The notes: generated from the letters alone by a model not told the origin. A DNA stretch of 64,000 bases from Burkholderia catarinensis (GCF_001883705.2 NZ_MDEQ02000007.1:124001-188000), one strand, 5' to 3'; shown: positions 24,773 through 33,808, numbered from the stretch's first letter. Numbers and translations: made by a program.

Positions 24773-25156
24773 TCAGATCAACTCGGAAATCTCGATCAGG
24801 TTCAGGTCGGGATCGCGCACGTAGACCGACCGGATCTTCTGCGTCGCGCCCGTGCGTTCGACGGGCCCTTCGACGATCGGCCATTCGACATGCTTCAGGT
24901 GTGCGATCACGTCGTCGAGCGGCACCGACGCGATGAAGCACAGGTCGAGCGCGCCGGGCACCGGCACATGCGCTTTCGGTTCGAACTCCGCGCCGCGCAC
25001 GTGCAGGTTGATCTTCTGGTTGCCGAAACGGAATGCGAGCCGGCCGGCGCCGAAGGTTTCGAGCTGCATCTGCAGCACCTCGGTGTAGAAATGCTTGGTC
25101 CGGTCCGGATCGACGCAGGTCAGCACGAGATGGTCGAGGTGGTCGATCAGCGCCAT
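24773..25156 (-). CDS. VOC-superfamily (glyoxalase/dioxygenase-fold) protein
   Basis: 127-residue single-module vicinal-oxygen-chelate protein: LIDHLDHLVLTCVDPDRTKHFYTEVLQMQL, FRFGNQKINLHVRG, and the C-terminal metal ligand segment SVYVRDPDLNLIEISEL. Candidate metal ligands are the N-terminal His, a middle His and the terminal Glu. The reaction is not predictable from sequence. It lies 22 bases downstream of the lyase gene, in the same operon. Confidence 0.85.
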   Translation of the reverse strand: MALIDHLDHLVLTCVDPDRTKHFYTEVLQMQLETFGAGRLAFRFGNQKINLHVRGAEFEPKAHVPVPGALDLCFIASVPLDDVIAHLKHVEWPIVEGPVERTGATQKIRSVYVRDPDLNLIEISELI

Positions 25157-25178
25157 GAAATTCGCTCCTGTTTCCTGT

Positions 25179-26141
25179 TCATGAGAAAGCGCGTTGCGCG
25201 GGCATGTCGCCGACGTCGGTGCGCGGCGGCAGATGTAGGTCCGAGCGGCGCCCGGCCTTCAGGATCTGGCTCGGCACGTCATGCCCGATCAGCGCGGGCA
25301 GCCGGGCCGACGCGGCCAGCACGGCCGCGAGATCGATGCCCGTATCGTAGCCGTCGAGTTCGAGCATGTGCACGAGTTCCTCGGTGCATGCGTTGCCGGT
25401 CGCGCCCGGCGCATACGGGCAGCCGCCGAGCCCGCCGAGCGACGCGTCGAAGCGGTCGATGCCGGCGTCGAGTGCCGCAAGCGTGTTTGCGAGCGCCATC
25501 CCGCGCGTGTTGTGGAAGTGCAGCGTGAGCTGCAGCGCGCCGAAGCGCTCGCGTGCGCGCCCGGCCAAATCGTGCACCTGCGACGGAAACGCCATGCCCG
25601 TCGTATCGCACAGCGTGAAGCCATGCACGCCGAGATCCGCGAAGCGCTGCATCCACGCGAGCACGCCCTCGGCCGCTACGTCGCCTTCCATCGGGCAGCC
25701 CATCGCGGTCGACAGCGACACGTTGATCGCGATACCCGTGCCGCGCACCGCATCGATCACGTCGCGCAACTGCGCGAACGACTGCTCGCGCGTCATCCGC
25801 AGGTTCGCGCGGTTGTGGCTCTCGCTCGTCGACATCACGAGGTTCACCTCGTCGACGCCGCACGACAGCGCACGCTCGGCGCCGCGCACGTTCGGCACGA
25901 GCACCGTATAGACGACGCCCGGCGCGCGCGCGATGCCGTGCATCACGGCCTCCGCGTCGCGCAGTGCGGGAATCGCCTTCGGCGACGTGAACGACGTGAC
26001 CTCGATCTTCGCGTAGCCGCATGCGCTCAGCGCGTCGACGAGCGCGATCTTGTCGTCGGTGTCGACGAACGCCGCTTCGTTCTGGAAGCCGTCGCGCGTC
26101 GCCACTTCGTGGATATAGAGCCGTTTGCGTTGCATGCCCAT
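25179..26141 (-). CDS. Hydroxymethylglutaryl-CoA lyase family enzyme
   Basis: 320-residue TIM-barrel lyase of the HMG-CoA lyase type. The N-terminal EVATRDGFQNE carries the catalytic Arg16-Asp17, HFHNTRGMALANTLAALDAGIDRFDASLGGLGGCPYAPGATGN holds the metal-binding His pair and the active-site Cys loop, and DEVNLVMSTSESHNRANL is conserved. It cleaves HMG-CoA, or a related 3-hydroxy-3-methylacyl-CoA, to acetyl-CoA and a keto acid. Together with the CoA-transferase directly upstream it suggests activation then cleavage of a branched dicarboxylate such as a citramalate- or itaconate-like acid. Confidence 0.9.
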   Translation of the reverse strand: MGMQRKRLYIHEVATRDGFQNEAAFVDTDDKIALVDALSACGYAKIEVTSFTSPKAIPALRDAEAVMHGIARAPGVVYTVLVPNVRGAERALSCGVDEVNLVMSTSESHNRANLRMTREQSFAQLRDVIDAVRGTGIAINVSLSTAMGCPMEGDVAAEGVLAWMQRFADLGVHGFTLCDTTGMAFPSQVHDLAGRARERFGALQLTLHFHNTRGMALANTLAALDAGIDRFDASLGGLGGCPYAPGATGNACTEELVHMLELDGYDTGIDLAAVLAASARLPALIGHDVPSQILKAGRRSDLHLPPRTDVGDMPAQRAFS

Positions 26142-26163
26142 GTCGCGTTCTCCTGTTTCCGGT

Positions 26164-27354
26164 TCAGATCACGCCGCGCGTGCGCCAGTCGCCGCGCGTC
26201 GCGGCATCGATGCCGAGCGATTCGAGTACCGCATCGGTATCCGCGCCCAGCGCGGGCGCCGGACGCTCGATACGCCCGGGCGTTGCGTCGAGTTTCGGCA
26301 CGATGCCCGGCACGAGCACGGGCGTGCCGTCGGGCAGCGCGGCGTCGACGATCATGTCGCGCGCGCGGTAATGCGGATCGGCCGCGATGTCGGCCACGTC
26401 GTAGATGCGCCCGGACGGGATGCGCGCGTCGTTCAGCGCGGCCAACACGTCGTCGAGATCGTGGCACGCGCTCCATTCGCCGATCGCCGCGTCGATGCGT
26501 TCGACCTGCGCGACACGCCCGTCGTTGCGCGTGAGCGCGGGATCGTTGCCGAGATCGGGCCGGCCGATCAGCTCCATCAGGCGCCGGAAGATGCTGTCGC
26601 CGTTGCCGGCGATCAGCGCGTATTTGCCGTCGCGGCAGCGGTATGCGTTGGTCGGCGCGATCCCGGGCAGGCTGCTGCCGGCCGCCTCGCGCACCGCGCC
26701 GAACGCCGCGTACTCGGGCAGCAGGCTTTCCATCAGGTTGAACACCGATTCGTACAGCGCGACGTCGACGACCTGCCCCTTGCCGCCCTGCTGTTCGCGA
26801 TGCCGCAGCGCGAGCAGCACGCCGATCACGCCGTGCAGCGCCGACAGCGAATCGCCGAGCGAGATGCCGACGCGCACCGGCGTGCGGCCGGGCTCGCCGG
26901 TCAGGTGACGCAGGCCGCCCATCGCTTCGGCGATCACGCCGAAGCCGGGACGGTCGCGATACGGGCCCGTCTGCCCGAAGCCCGACACGCGCAGCATCAC
27001 GAGCCCCGGGTTGATCGCGGACAGCGCGGCCCAGCCGAGCCCCCAGCCTTCGAGCGTGCCGGGCCGGAAGTTCTCGATCAGCACGTCGGTCTCGGCGACG
27101 AGGCGACGCACGACGTCCTGCCCTTCGGGCGTGCGCAGGTCGAGCGTGAGCGAGGTCTTGTTGCGCGACTGCGCGGCCCACCAGACCGACGTGCCGTCGT
27201 GCAGCAGCCGCCATTTGCGCAGCGGGTCGCCGACGCCGGGCGGCTCGACCTTGATCACGTCCGCGCCGAATTCGGCGAGCATCCGGCCCGCGAACGGCCC
27301 GGCGATCAGTTGGCCGAGTTCCAGCACACGGATGCCGTCCAGCGGTCGTGTCAT
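26164..27354 (-). CDS. CaiB/BaiF family (class III) CoA-transferase
   Basis: 396-residue family III CoA-transferase that moves CoA between carboxylic acids. It starts MTRPLDGIRVLELGQLIAGP and shows FGADVIKVEPPGVGDPLRKWR and the nucleophilic aspartate in SLGDSLSALHG (Asp168). It is the first gene of the operon (23 bases before the lyase gene) and has a 600-base upstream region with two CCTTTC-N7-GAAAGG-like boxes. The start at 27354 gives the conserved N-terminus. Confidence 0.9.
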   Translation of the reverse strand: MTRPLDGIRVLELGQLIAGPFAGRMLAEFGADVIKVEPPGVGDPLRKWRLLHDGTSVWWAAQSRNKTSLTLDLRTPEGQDVVRRLVAETDVLIENFRPGTLEGWGLGWAALSAINPGLVMLRVSGFGQTGPYRDRPGFGVIAEAMGGLRHLTGEPGRTPVRVGISLGDSLSALHGVIGVLLALRHREQQGGKGQVVDVALYESVFNLMESLLPEYAAFGAVREAAGSSLPGIAPTNAYRCRDGKYALIAGNGDSIFRRLMELIGRPDLGNDPALTRNDGRVAQVERIDAAIGEWSACHDLDDVLAALNDARIPSGRIYDVADIAADPHYRARDMIVDAALPDGTPVLVPGIVPKLDATPGRIERPAPALGADTDAVLESLGIDAATRGDWRTRGVI

Positions 27355-27439
27355 GACTGTCTCCGATGAAATCGTGTTGTCGATGACGGCGATCATGACG
27401 GCGTTCGCGCACGGCGAAAATCGATCGATGCTCAACCCG

Positions 27440-27458
27440 CCTTTCCGAAACGGAAAGG
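27440..27458. promoter_or_regulatory. Perfect CCTTTCCG-AAA-CGGAAAGG palindrome, operator candidate 1
   Basis: Eight-base arms around AAA, 86 bases upstream of the CoA-transferase start. Its core TTCC-N5-GGAA fits the T-N11-A rule for LysR proteins. A second copy lies about 67 bases further upstream, and a third lies before the MFS gene at 17.37 kb. Confidence 0.55.
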
Positions 27459-27506
27459 TGCGCGTTGGCATGAGCGCCGCCTCCGCTTTCGTGCGGCGGG
27501 CGTCAG

Positions 27507-27524
27507 CCTTTCCATACGGGAAAG
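27507..27524. promoter_or_regulatory. Inverted repeat, operator candidate 2
   Basis: CCTTTC (27507-27512) and GAAAG (27520-27524) with the same seven-base spacer as the box at 27440; centre-to-centre distance is about 67 bases. Paired sites at such spacing are common for regulators that bend DNA. Confidence 0.5.
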
Positions 27525-27951
27525 CGCGCTCGCGCAACGGTCAAACGACGGCGCACGCGCCGCCGGCAGAATCGAACCCGTTCCGCGCCACCGGGCGCCT
27601 GTCAGCGAGACCCGCCATGTTTTCTGTTGCCTCTCCCGCGAAGAGTCGGCGGTACGCCGCGGCATGTGGTGTGACGCACGCGACGCATGGCGCTGCGGGA
27701 GAGCGTTTCAACCGCGCCAACAGAACGGCCCCGCTCGATTGCTCGAAGCGGGGCCGGCTGAATTCGGGGGCTGCTTACGCCAGCGACTCGGCACGTTACG
27801 GGTTCGTGCATCCGCCCTATCTTGCGGCCGGTTTCGAATTCCTGATGGGTTCTACTTTAAGGAATTCGGATCGCCAACGCTGTAGGGCGAGTCTGAAACT
27901 GGTCCGTTTCGATTGAGCGCACCGCGCGGCGCGCCGATCTCGACGCGAATG

Positions 27952-28164
27952 TCAGTAAGCGGACATCTCGACGCAAGGATCGACCTTGGACGGCGAGCAG
28001 ATGACCGAATACTTGGCGCTCTCGCGCATCAGCGCTTCGCCTTCGTGCAGCGCGATCTTGATCTCGGGGTGACGCTCGTACGCGAGGAATGCCGAGCACA
28101 CGACCGCGGACATCACGACGAGGGAAAACACAAATTTTTCAAGGGTTTGGAAATGTTCAGGCAT
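27952..28164 (-). CDS. Small membrane-anchored protein
   Basis: 70-residue protein: MPEHFQTLEKFVFSLVVMSAVVCSAFLAYERHPEIKIALHEGEALMRESAKYSVICSPSK. It has one N-terminal transmembrane helix and a polar tail with two cysteines in CSPSKVDPC. No family is recognised. It is divergent from the DUF4148 gene at 28384. Confidence 0.6.
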   Translation of the reverse strand: MPEHFQTLEKFVFSLVVMSAVVCSAFLAYERHPEIKIALHEGEALMRESAKYSVICSPSKVDPCVEMSAY

Positions 28165-28383
28165 GGTTCGACCTATCTCTTAGGCCGTGATTATATCTCG
28201 AAATAAGGGTTTTCCCTATAATCCGGCCCGCATACCGAGGATGCATTCAATCGCGCGCGGATCCGATGCTCGCGCCCTTTTTCTCCGTTAATCCGCGCTT
28301 AAGCGCCGATCGAACAAGATGGATCGACCGGTTGCGGTGTCCGTGCCGTGCCGGCCGCCCTGTCCTTTTCGGAGATACTGAAG

Positions 28384-28677
28384 ATGAAAACCGCCCTTTC
28401 CCTGCTCGTCCTCGCCGCCGCGATCGCGGCGCCCGCCGTGTCGTTTGCGCAGACGGTCAATGGCCCCGTCACGCGCGCCGAAGTCGTCGCGCAGTTGCGG
28501 CAGCTCGAACAGGCCGGCTACAAGCCGCTGAAAGGCCAGTACCCGGACGATATCCAGGCGGCCGAAGCGCGCGTCGCGCAATCGTCGGGTATCGGCGCGG
28601 AAGCCGGTGCGTCGAGCACGTCCGGCCGTCCGGCGCTGCCGGCAACCGTGTCCGGCCAGGTCAGCCGCGGGCGCTGA
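28384..28677 (+). CDS. Secreted DUF4148-domain protein, copy 3
   Basis: 97-residue exported protein with signal peptide MKTALSLLVLAAAIAAPAVSFA and the DUF4148 core TRAEVVAQLRQLEQAGYKPLKGQYPDDIQAAEARV. It is shorter and more diverged than the tandem pair at 4.9-5.65 kb and lacks their AERSIYFGH ending. GGAG precedes the ATG at 28384. A TATAAT-like hexamer at 28217-28222 may be its promoter, which would leave a long leader. Confidence 0.82.
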   Translation: MKTALSLLVLAAAIAAPAVSFAQTVNGPVTRAEVVAQLRQLEQAGYKPLKGQYPDDIQAAEARVAQSSGIGAEAGASSTSGRPALPATVSGQVSRGR

Positions 28678-28832
28678 CCTGCCGCTGCACCCGCCTAGGT
28701 GCATGCGGCGAGGCTTTCGCGGGAAATCGGTCGATGGCGTGCCATCAGCAGAGTAGAAGGAACGGCGCGGCCCGCAGGAGCGACCAGCCGCGCATCACGG
28801 GAGGGAATCGACCAGGCCGCCGCCCGTGTGCT

Positions 28833-29270
28833 TCACTGCGGCGCCGACGCGCCGCTCGCCGCATTGCCGGGCCACGCCTTGCCGATCCGGTCGATCAGCG
28901 ATTTCGCGGTGCCCGTCGCGATCGCCGCGTCGACGCCTGACGTCTGCCACGAGCCGTCGGCAGCCTTCACGAAGGTCAGGTTCGCGCGCGACGGCGTGTA
29001 ATCGGCATTGCGCCACGTGACCACGACGTCGCACGAGTACGTGCGATCGCCGAGCTTCTTGCAGTCGCCGTCGGGCTTCGCCGACACGACATCGGCCGAG
29101 ACGGGCAGCGGCTGGCCGAACAGCGCGTTCAGGCCGCCGTGGTTTTCCGCTTCGAGCGCGCGGCGCACGGCGGCGTCGACGTCGTTCGATCCGGGACCGT
29201 CGTGGAGCAGGTTGCAGGCGGCCAGCAGCGTCGATGCACAGCCGAGTGTCAGCAGCGTTTGAAACTTCAT
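28833..29270 (-). CDS. Uncharacterised lipoprotein
   Basis: 145-residue protein with a lipoprotein signal peptide MKFQTLLTLGCASTLLAAC (lipobox LAAC, Cys19). The mature part contains VSAKPDGDCKKLGDRTYSCDVVVTW, a cysteine pair likely forming a disulfide, and SRANLTFVKAADGSWQTSGVD, a small beta-rich domain. No functional family is assigned. It is convergent with the DUF4148 gene. Confidence 0.75.
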   Translation of the reverse strand: MKFQTLLTLGCASTLLAACNLLHDGPGSNDVDAAVRRALEAENHGGLNALFGQPLPVSADVVSAKPDGDCKKLGDRTYSCDVVVTWRNADYTPSRANLTFVKAADGSWQTSGVDAAIATGTAKSLIDRIGKAWPGNAASGASAPQ

Positions 29271-29381
29271 GGGTATCCGTCGATCGGGTCAATGCCGCGT
29301 AGTCTGCAACGTCCGCGCAGCGTTCGCGGTATCCATTTGTAACCAATTGCACGGATGCGCGGGGGCACCGCGCGACCGCGC

Positions 29382-30305
29382 CTACTGCCGTTCCTGCTTC
29401 ACGCGGCTGACGAGTTGCGTCGGGCTCACGAACTGCAGCGCGATCACGACCCACACGAGCGTGATGGCCATGTAGATCATCGCCATCGCGTCGATCGACT
29501 GCGGCGCACGCACGCCGGTCGAGAACACCGCGTAATACAGCGCGACGACGAGCGTCTGCGTGCTCGGGCCCGCGGTGAAGAACGTCAGCTCGAACATCCC
29601 GATCGTGCGCACCAGCACGAGCAGCCCCGCCGCGAGCATGCCGGGCACCAGCAGCGGCAGCAGCACGTAGCGGAAATAGCGCCACGTGTTCGCGCCGAAG
29701 ATGCGCGCGGCGGCTTCGAGATTCGGATCGATCTGCTCGATGAACGGCGTCATCACGAGGATCACGAACGGCAGCGCCGGCACGAGGTTCGCGAGGATCA
29801 CGCCCGGCAGCGTGCCGGCGAGCCCGACCTTGTACATCACGGTCGCCATCGGAATCCCGTAGGTCACGGGCGGCACCATCAGCGGCAGCAGGAACACCAG
29901 CAGCGCGAAGCGCTTGCCGCGAAACTGCACGCGCGCAAGCGCGTAGGCGGCCGGCACGCCAAGCGCGATCGACAGCAGCACGACCGCGCCGACGACCTCG
30001 ACGGTCACCCACAGCACGCTCGCGAGCTGGAAGTCCTGCCACGCCTTCGCATACCAGTGCAGCGTGAAGCCCTGCGGCAGCGGCGTGCCGAACCAGCGCG
30101 TCGCGATCGAGTTCACCGCGACGGTCGCGATCAGCAGCATCACGTTCAGCAGGAAGAACGCCATCAGCCCCCACACGAGTGCCTTCCATGCGCGGCCGGC
30201 GAGGCTGTTTCTCATCTTCTGCGGTTTCCTCGCGTCGACGGGCCGCGCATCGGGCGCGCCGTGCTTCGGCGGCCACGCTCGAGCGGCACGATTGTCGGTC
30301 GCCAT
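29382..30305 (-). CDS. ABC transporter permease (PotC-like, second permease)
   Basis: 307-residue inner-membrane permease with the binding-protein-dependent transport EAA loop EAAARIFGANTWRYFRYVLLPLLVPG that contacts the ATPase. It has an N-terminal cytoplasmic extension (about 45 residues, rich in Arg/Pro) and then six helices. It is the last gene of a four-gene importer, and its start overlaps the stop of the preceding permease (TGATG). The overall type resembles polyamine/iron/2-aminoethylphosphonate importers. Confidence 0.88.
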   Translation of the reverse strand: MATDNRAARAWPPKHGAPDARPVDARKPQKMRNSLAGRAWKALVWGLMAFFLLNVMLLIATVAVNSIATRWFGTPLPQGFTLHWYAKAWQDFQLASVLWVTVEVVGAVVLLSIALGVPAAYALARVQFRGKRFALLVFLLPLMVPPVTYGIPMATVMYKVGLAGTLPGVILANLVPALPFVILVMTPFIEQIDPNLEAAARIFGANTWRYFRYVLLPLLVPGMLAAGLLVLVRTIGMFELTFFTAGPSTQTLVVALYYAVFSTGVRAPQSIDAMAMIYMAITLVWVVIALQFVSPTQLVSRVKQERQ

Positions 30306-31168
30306 CAGCCCTTGCCTCCCGTCACCGCGCCCGTATAGAAGAAGCGGCGCGCGCCGAGCATCGAGGCGACCACCAGCAACTGCACGAAACCCATCACGAT
30401 CGCGATCGCCGACGCGAGCGAGTAGTCGTAGCTCTCGAACGCGGCCTCGGCCGCCGCGATCGAGATCACGCGCGTCGGCCCGGCCGGCGCGCCGAGCAGC
30501 ACGGCCGACGGGAACACCGAGAACGCCTGCACGAACGACAGGCAGGCGGCCATCGTGAGCCCCGGCACGAGCAGCGGCAGGTAAATCTGCCGGAACTGCT
30601 GCCACGGGTTCGCGCCGAGCGTCGCCGCCGCGCGCGCGAGCGTCGGGTCGATGCCGCTGATGTACGACAGCATCAGCAGGAACGCGAACGGAAAGCCCGA
30701 CACGATCAGCGACAGCAGCACGCCCCAGTAGTTGTGCGTGAGGCGCACTTCGTCCGTGTACAGGTGCAGGCCCTGCAGCGCCTGCGGGAACCAGCCGTTC
30801 GGCCCGAAGTACGTGAGCATCCCGTCGGCGACGAGCACCGTGCCGAGCGTGACGGGAATCACGAGCAGCGTCGTGACGAACTTCTGGTACGGCGAATTGC
30901 GGCGCAGCGCGAACGCGACGGGCACCGCGACGCCGACGTTGATCAGCGTCGCCGGCACCGCGAGCTTCAGCGTGACGAGCACGGTCGGCCACATCGCGGT
31001 GTCGGTGAAGAACAGCGCGTAGTTCGCGAGCGCGCCGCCGCCGTTCATCGGCTGGAACGACAGCACGAGACCGTACGCGAACGGATAGATGAACAGCGCG
31101 GCGATGAACGCGAGCGCGGGCGTGACGAGCCAGGCCTTCGCGTCGCGCGGTGCCGCGAGCGTGCTCAT
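30305..31168 (-). CDS. ABC transporter permease (PotB-like, first permease)
   Basis: 287-residue permease with the EAA-type loop ARAAATLGANPWQQFRQIYLPLLVPGLT and six helices beginning AWLVTPALAFIAALFIYPFAYGLVLSF. The start is ATG 31168, preceded by GGGAAG; an in-frame ATG at 31225 lacks a ribosome-binding site and would overlap the ATPase gene. It is translationally coupled to the following permease. Confidence 0.87.
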   Translation of the reverse strand: MSTLAAPRDAKAWLVTPALAFIAALFIYPFAYGLVLSFQPMNGGGALANYALFFTDTAMWPTVLVTLKLAVPATLINVGVAVPVAFALRRNSPYQKFVTTLLVIPVTLGTVLVADGMLTYFGPNGWFPQALQGLHLYTDEVRLTHNYWGVLLSLIVSGFPFAFLLMLSYISGIDPTLARAAATLGANPWQQFRQIYLPLLVPGLTMAACLSFVQAFSVFPSAVLLGAPAGPTRVISIAAAEAAFESYDYSLASAIAIVMGFVQLLVVASMLGARRFFYTGAVTGGKG

Positions 31169-31205
31169 GCGGCTTCCCGGCGTGACGGCACTGCGCCCGG
31201 GCCGC

Positions 31206-32285
31206 TCATTTCGGCTCTCCTGCATAGACGAGCGTGCGCGACGGCGCGACGCGCAGCCGCAGCCGCTCGCCTTCCGTGAATTCGCCGGCCACGCGCGCCC
31301 AGATCGGGCCGAACGGCGTCATCGCGCGGATCAGCGAATCGCGGCCGCCGTACTCGACCGTGTCGACCGTCGCGTCGAACGTGTTGTCGCCGGCATCGTC
31401 CGCGCGCTCGATGTCGTCGGGACGCAGCGCGACCACGACATCCTTCGCGTCGAAGCCGGCCATCGGCACGCCCGCGAGCCGCACGCCGCCGGCCGCGACG
31501 TTCACGTAATCGCCGGCCATCCCTTCGAGCGTGAACGGCAGCACGTTGCGATAGCCCATGAAGCGCGCGACATGCAGGTTGTGCGGGCGCGTATAGACGC
31601 CCTTCGGCGTCGCGACCTGCTGCACGACACCCTCCTTCATCACGACGATGCGGTCGGCCATCGACAGCGCCTCGTCCTGGTCGTGCGTCACGTAGATCGT
31701 CGCGCGTTCGAGCTGCGTGTGGATGCGGCGGATCTCGGCGCGCATCTCGATGCGCAGCTTCGTGTCGAGGTTCGACAGCGGCTCGTCCATCAGCACGAGC
31801 GGCGGCTCGATGACGATCGCGCGCGCGATCGCGACGCGCTGCTGCTGGCCGCCCGACAGCTGCCCCGGCAGCTTGCGCTCGTGGCCGACGAGCTGTACGA
31901 GTTCGAGCGCCTGCTGCGCGCGCCGCCGTGTTTCCTGCTTCGGCATGCCGCGCATCTTGAGGCCGAAGCCGACGTTGTCGAGCACGGACATGTGCGGAAA
32001 CAGCGCGTAGTTCTGGAACACCATCCCGAAGCCGCGGCGCTCGGGCGGCAGCACGTCGATGCGCGTGTCGTCGAGCCAGATGCCGCCGCTCGTGAGCGGC
32101 TGCAGCCCCGCGATGCAGTTCAGCGCGGTCGACTTGCCGCAGCCCGACGGGCCGAGCAGCGCGATGAACTCGCCGCGCCGGATCTCGAGGTCGAGCCCGT
32201 TCAGCGCGGCGACCTGCGCGCCCTCCGCATTGGTGAAGCTGCGGCACACGCCGTCGAGCCGCAACCGTTCGAAACTGTGCTTCAT
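31206..32285 (-). CDS. ABC transporter ATP-binding protein (PotA-like)
   Basis: 359-residue ATPase with Walker A GPSGCGKST, Q-loop MVFQNYALFPHMSVLDNV, signature LSGGQQQRVAIARA, Walker B VLMDEPLSNLD and H-loop VTHDQDEA, followed by a C-terminal TOBE-type regulatory domain (about residues 240-359, VALRPDDIERADD). This layout is that of the MalK/PotA/FbpC group. It energises import by the two permeases encoded downstream. Confidence 0.92.
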   Translation of the reverse strand: MKHSFERLRLDGVCRSFTNAEGAQVAALNGLDLEIRRGEFIALLGPSGCGKSTALNCIAGLQPLTSGGIWLDDTRIDVLPPERRGFGMVFQNYALFPHMSVLDNVGFGLKMRGMPKQETRRRAQQALELVQLVGHERKLPGQLSGGQQQRVAIARAIVIEPPLVLMDEPLSNLDTKLRIEMRAEIRRIHTQLERATIYVTHDQDEALSMADRIVVMKEGVVQQVATPKGVYTRPHNLHVARFMGYRNVLPFTLEGMAGDYVNVAAGGVRLAGVPMAGFDAKDVVVALRPDDIERADDAGDNTFDATVDTVEYGGRDSLIRAMTPFGPIWARVAGEFTEGERLRLRVAPSRTLVYAGEPK

Positions 32286-32334
32286 CGCGCGAACTCCATC
32301 GACGCGGGCGCTGCGGCGCCCGCCGGTGCATGCG

Positions 32335-33501
32335 TCACTTCGACTTCTGCGAACCGATCTCGCGATCCCACTTCTGGAACGCGGCGACCATCGCCTGCGC
32401 GCTGAGCGGTTGCACGTGCGGGCGATCGGCGAGCAGTTTCGCGTACTCTGGGCGGCCGAACTTGCGGATCACCTCCTGGCTGTGCGCGGGCGCCATCTCG
32501 AGCGTCACGCCCTTCACCGCCGGGCCCGGATAGAAGTAGCCGTCGTCGTAGGTCATCGACTGCTGGGCCGGTTCAAGCAGGAAGTTCATCAGCTTGAACA
32601 GCACGTCGAGCTTTTCCTTCGGCACGCCCTTCGGGATCACCATGTAGTGCGCGTCGTTGACCCACGTCATGTTGTCGAACGCCTGGACCCTGAACTCCGC
32701 CGGCACGATGCCGAGCGCGCGCGGGTTGAGGTCCCAGCCGGTGACGGTGACGGTCATGTCGCGCGTGCCTTCGCCGAGTTCCTTCATCACCGCCGACGTG
32801 CCGCCCGGGTAGTACGGGACGCAGTCGTTCAACGCCTTGAGGAACGCCCAGGTCTTGTCCCAGCCGTTGATCGGATCCTGCGGATTCTTGTCGCCGAGCA
32901 CGTACGGCAGCCCCATCAGGAACGTGCGGCCGGGGCCCGAGTTCGCCGGGCGCGCATAGATCAGCTTGTTCGGGTGCGCCTTGCACCACGCGAGCAACTG
33001 GTCCGGCGTCTTCGGCGGGTCGCTGACCTTCGCCGGGTTGTATTCGAGCAGCGGGCCGGCCGGCATGTAGGTGACTTCGAGGCCGAAGCCCTGCGCGAGA
33101 TCCTGCATCTTGCGCGGGCCGGGCGCGTATTTGTCGAGCACGCCGGGGAACGCGGCCGAGTCGTCGGGCAGGAGTTTCATCCACAGATTCTGTTCGATGC
33201 CGGCGGCCAGCGCGTCGGTGCCCGTCAGCACGAGGTCGATGTCGGAGCGCCCGGCCGCCTGCATCGCCTTGATCTTGCCCGGCAACTGCGGCGCGGGCGC
33301 ATTCGTGAACGTGACGTTCGAGACCAGGTTCGGGTTCTTGTCCCGGAATGCCTCGATGGCCTTCTGCGTGAGCTGCAGGTTGCCCGCGACGTCGACGATG
33401 TTCAGCGACACGGGGGCTGCAACCGCCGCGGCGGCCGACAGCGTGAAGCCCAGTGCGAGTGCGATCCGGCGGACACGGCGAGCGATCGTGGTGGTGTTCA
33501 T
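32335..33501 (-). CDS. Periplasmic solute-binding protein of the ABC importer
   Basis: 388-residue family 1 solute-binding protein with a Sec signal peptide (RRIALALGFTLSAAAAVAA, cleavage near residue 29). The mature chain begins PVSLNIVDVAGNLQLTQKAI, with FEV-type lobes including DIDLVLTGTDALAAGIEQNL and WVNDAHYMVIPKGVPKEKLD. The ligand is not evident; relatives bind polyamines, phosphonates or thiamine-like compounds. It is the first gene of the operon. A half-conserved CCTTTC-N7-GAAATC element lies at 33530-33548, about 30 bases upstream of the start. Confidence 0.87.
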   Translation of the reverse strand: MNTTTIARRVRRIALALGFTLSAAAAVAAPVSLNIVDVAGNLQLTQKAIEAFRDKNPNLVSNVTFTNAPAPQLPGKIKAMQAAGRSDIDLVLTGTDALAAGIEQNLWMKLLPDDSAAFPGVLDKYAPGPRKMQDLAQGFGLEVTYMPAGPLLEYNPAKVSDPPKTPDQLLAWCKAHPNKLIYARPANSGPGRTFLMGLPYVLGDKNPQDPINGWDKTWAFLKALNDCVPYYPGGTSAVMKELGEGTRDMTVTVTGWDLNPRALGIVPAEFRVQAFDNMTWVNDAHYMVIPKGVPKEKLDVLFKLMNFLLEPAQQSMTYDDGYFYPGPAVKGVTLEMAPAHSQEVIRKFGRPEYAKLLADRPHVQPLSAQAMVAAFQKWDREIGSQKSK

Positions 33502-33808
33502 GTCTCCTCACTTCGGTCGGTGGATGGGACCTTTCTTTTCAGGAAATCATGACGGCGTTATACGATGTCGGTCAACAAAAAACCATGACGCGCGGGGCGG
33601 GACTTTCCCTGACAAAAACCTTCCGTTAGTTGACGATTTGCGTGTTGACCGATTTTTGTGGAGCGTCGCGGCATCGACTGGATGGCGTGTTAGGACGTCG
33701 TATCTCGTCGGGTGGCGAAACGGAACCCGTTCGGGGCCACGCGCCGGCCCGACGGTGACGGGTGTTCGCGCCGGAACCCGGTTGGCCCGGCGCGTGGCGG
33801 AGGGATAC
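33502..33808. other. Promoter region of the ABC importer and end of the RBBP9-like gene
   Basis: 307 bases between two minus-strand genes. The right-hand gene's stop is at 33809; the ABC operon promoter lies near 33520-33660, where AT-rich sequence and repeated TTGAC-like words occur. No gene is seen. Confidence 0.45.

Larger units (their letters stand above)
27355..27951. other. 597-base intergenic region with operator boxes and a hairpin
   Basis: It contains the promoter of the CoA-transferase operon with its two inverted repeats (listed separately) and, further right, a 10-bp stem CGGCCCCGCT / AGCGGGGCCG (27726-27735 / 27747-27756). That hairpin might end a leftward transcript such as that of the small gene at 27952. 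No protein gene was recognised. Confidence 0.5.

Noticed and set aside
27726-27756. Stem CGGCCCCGCT/AGCGGGGCCG as a firm intrinsic terminator
   Set aside because: No T-run and no certain gene ending next to it; mentioned only in the intergenic entry.
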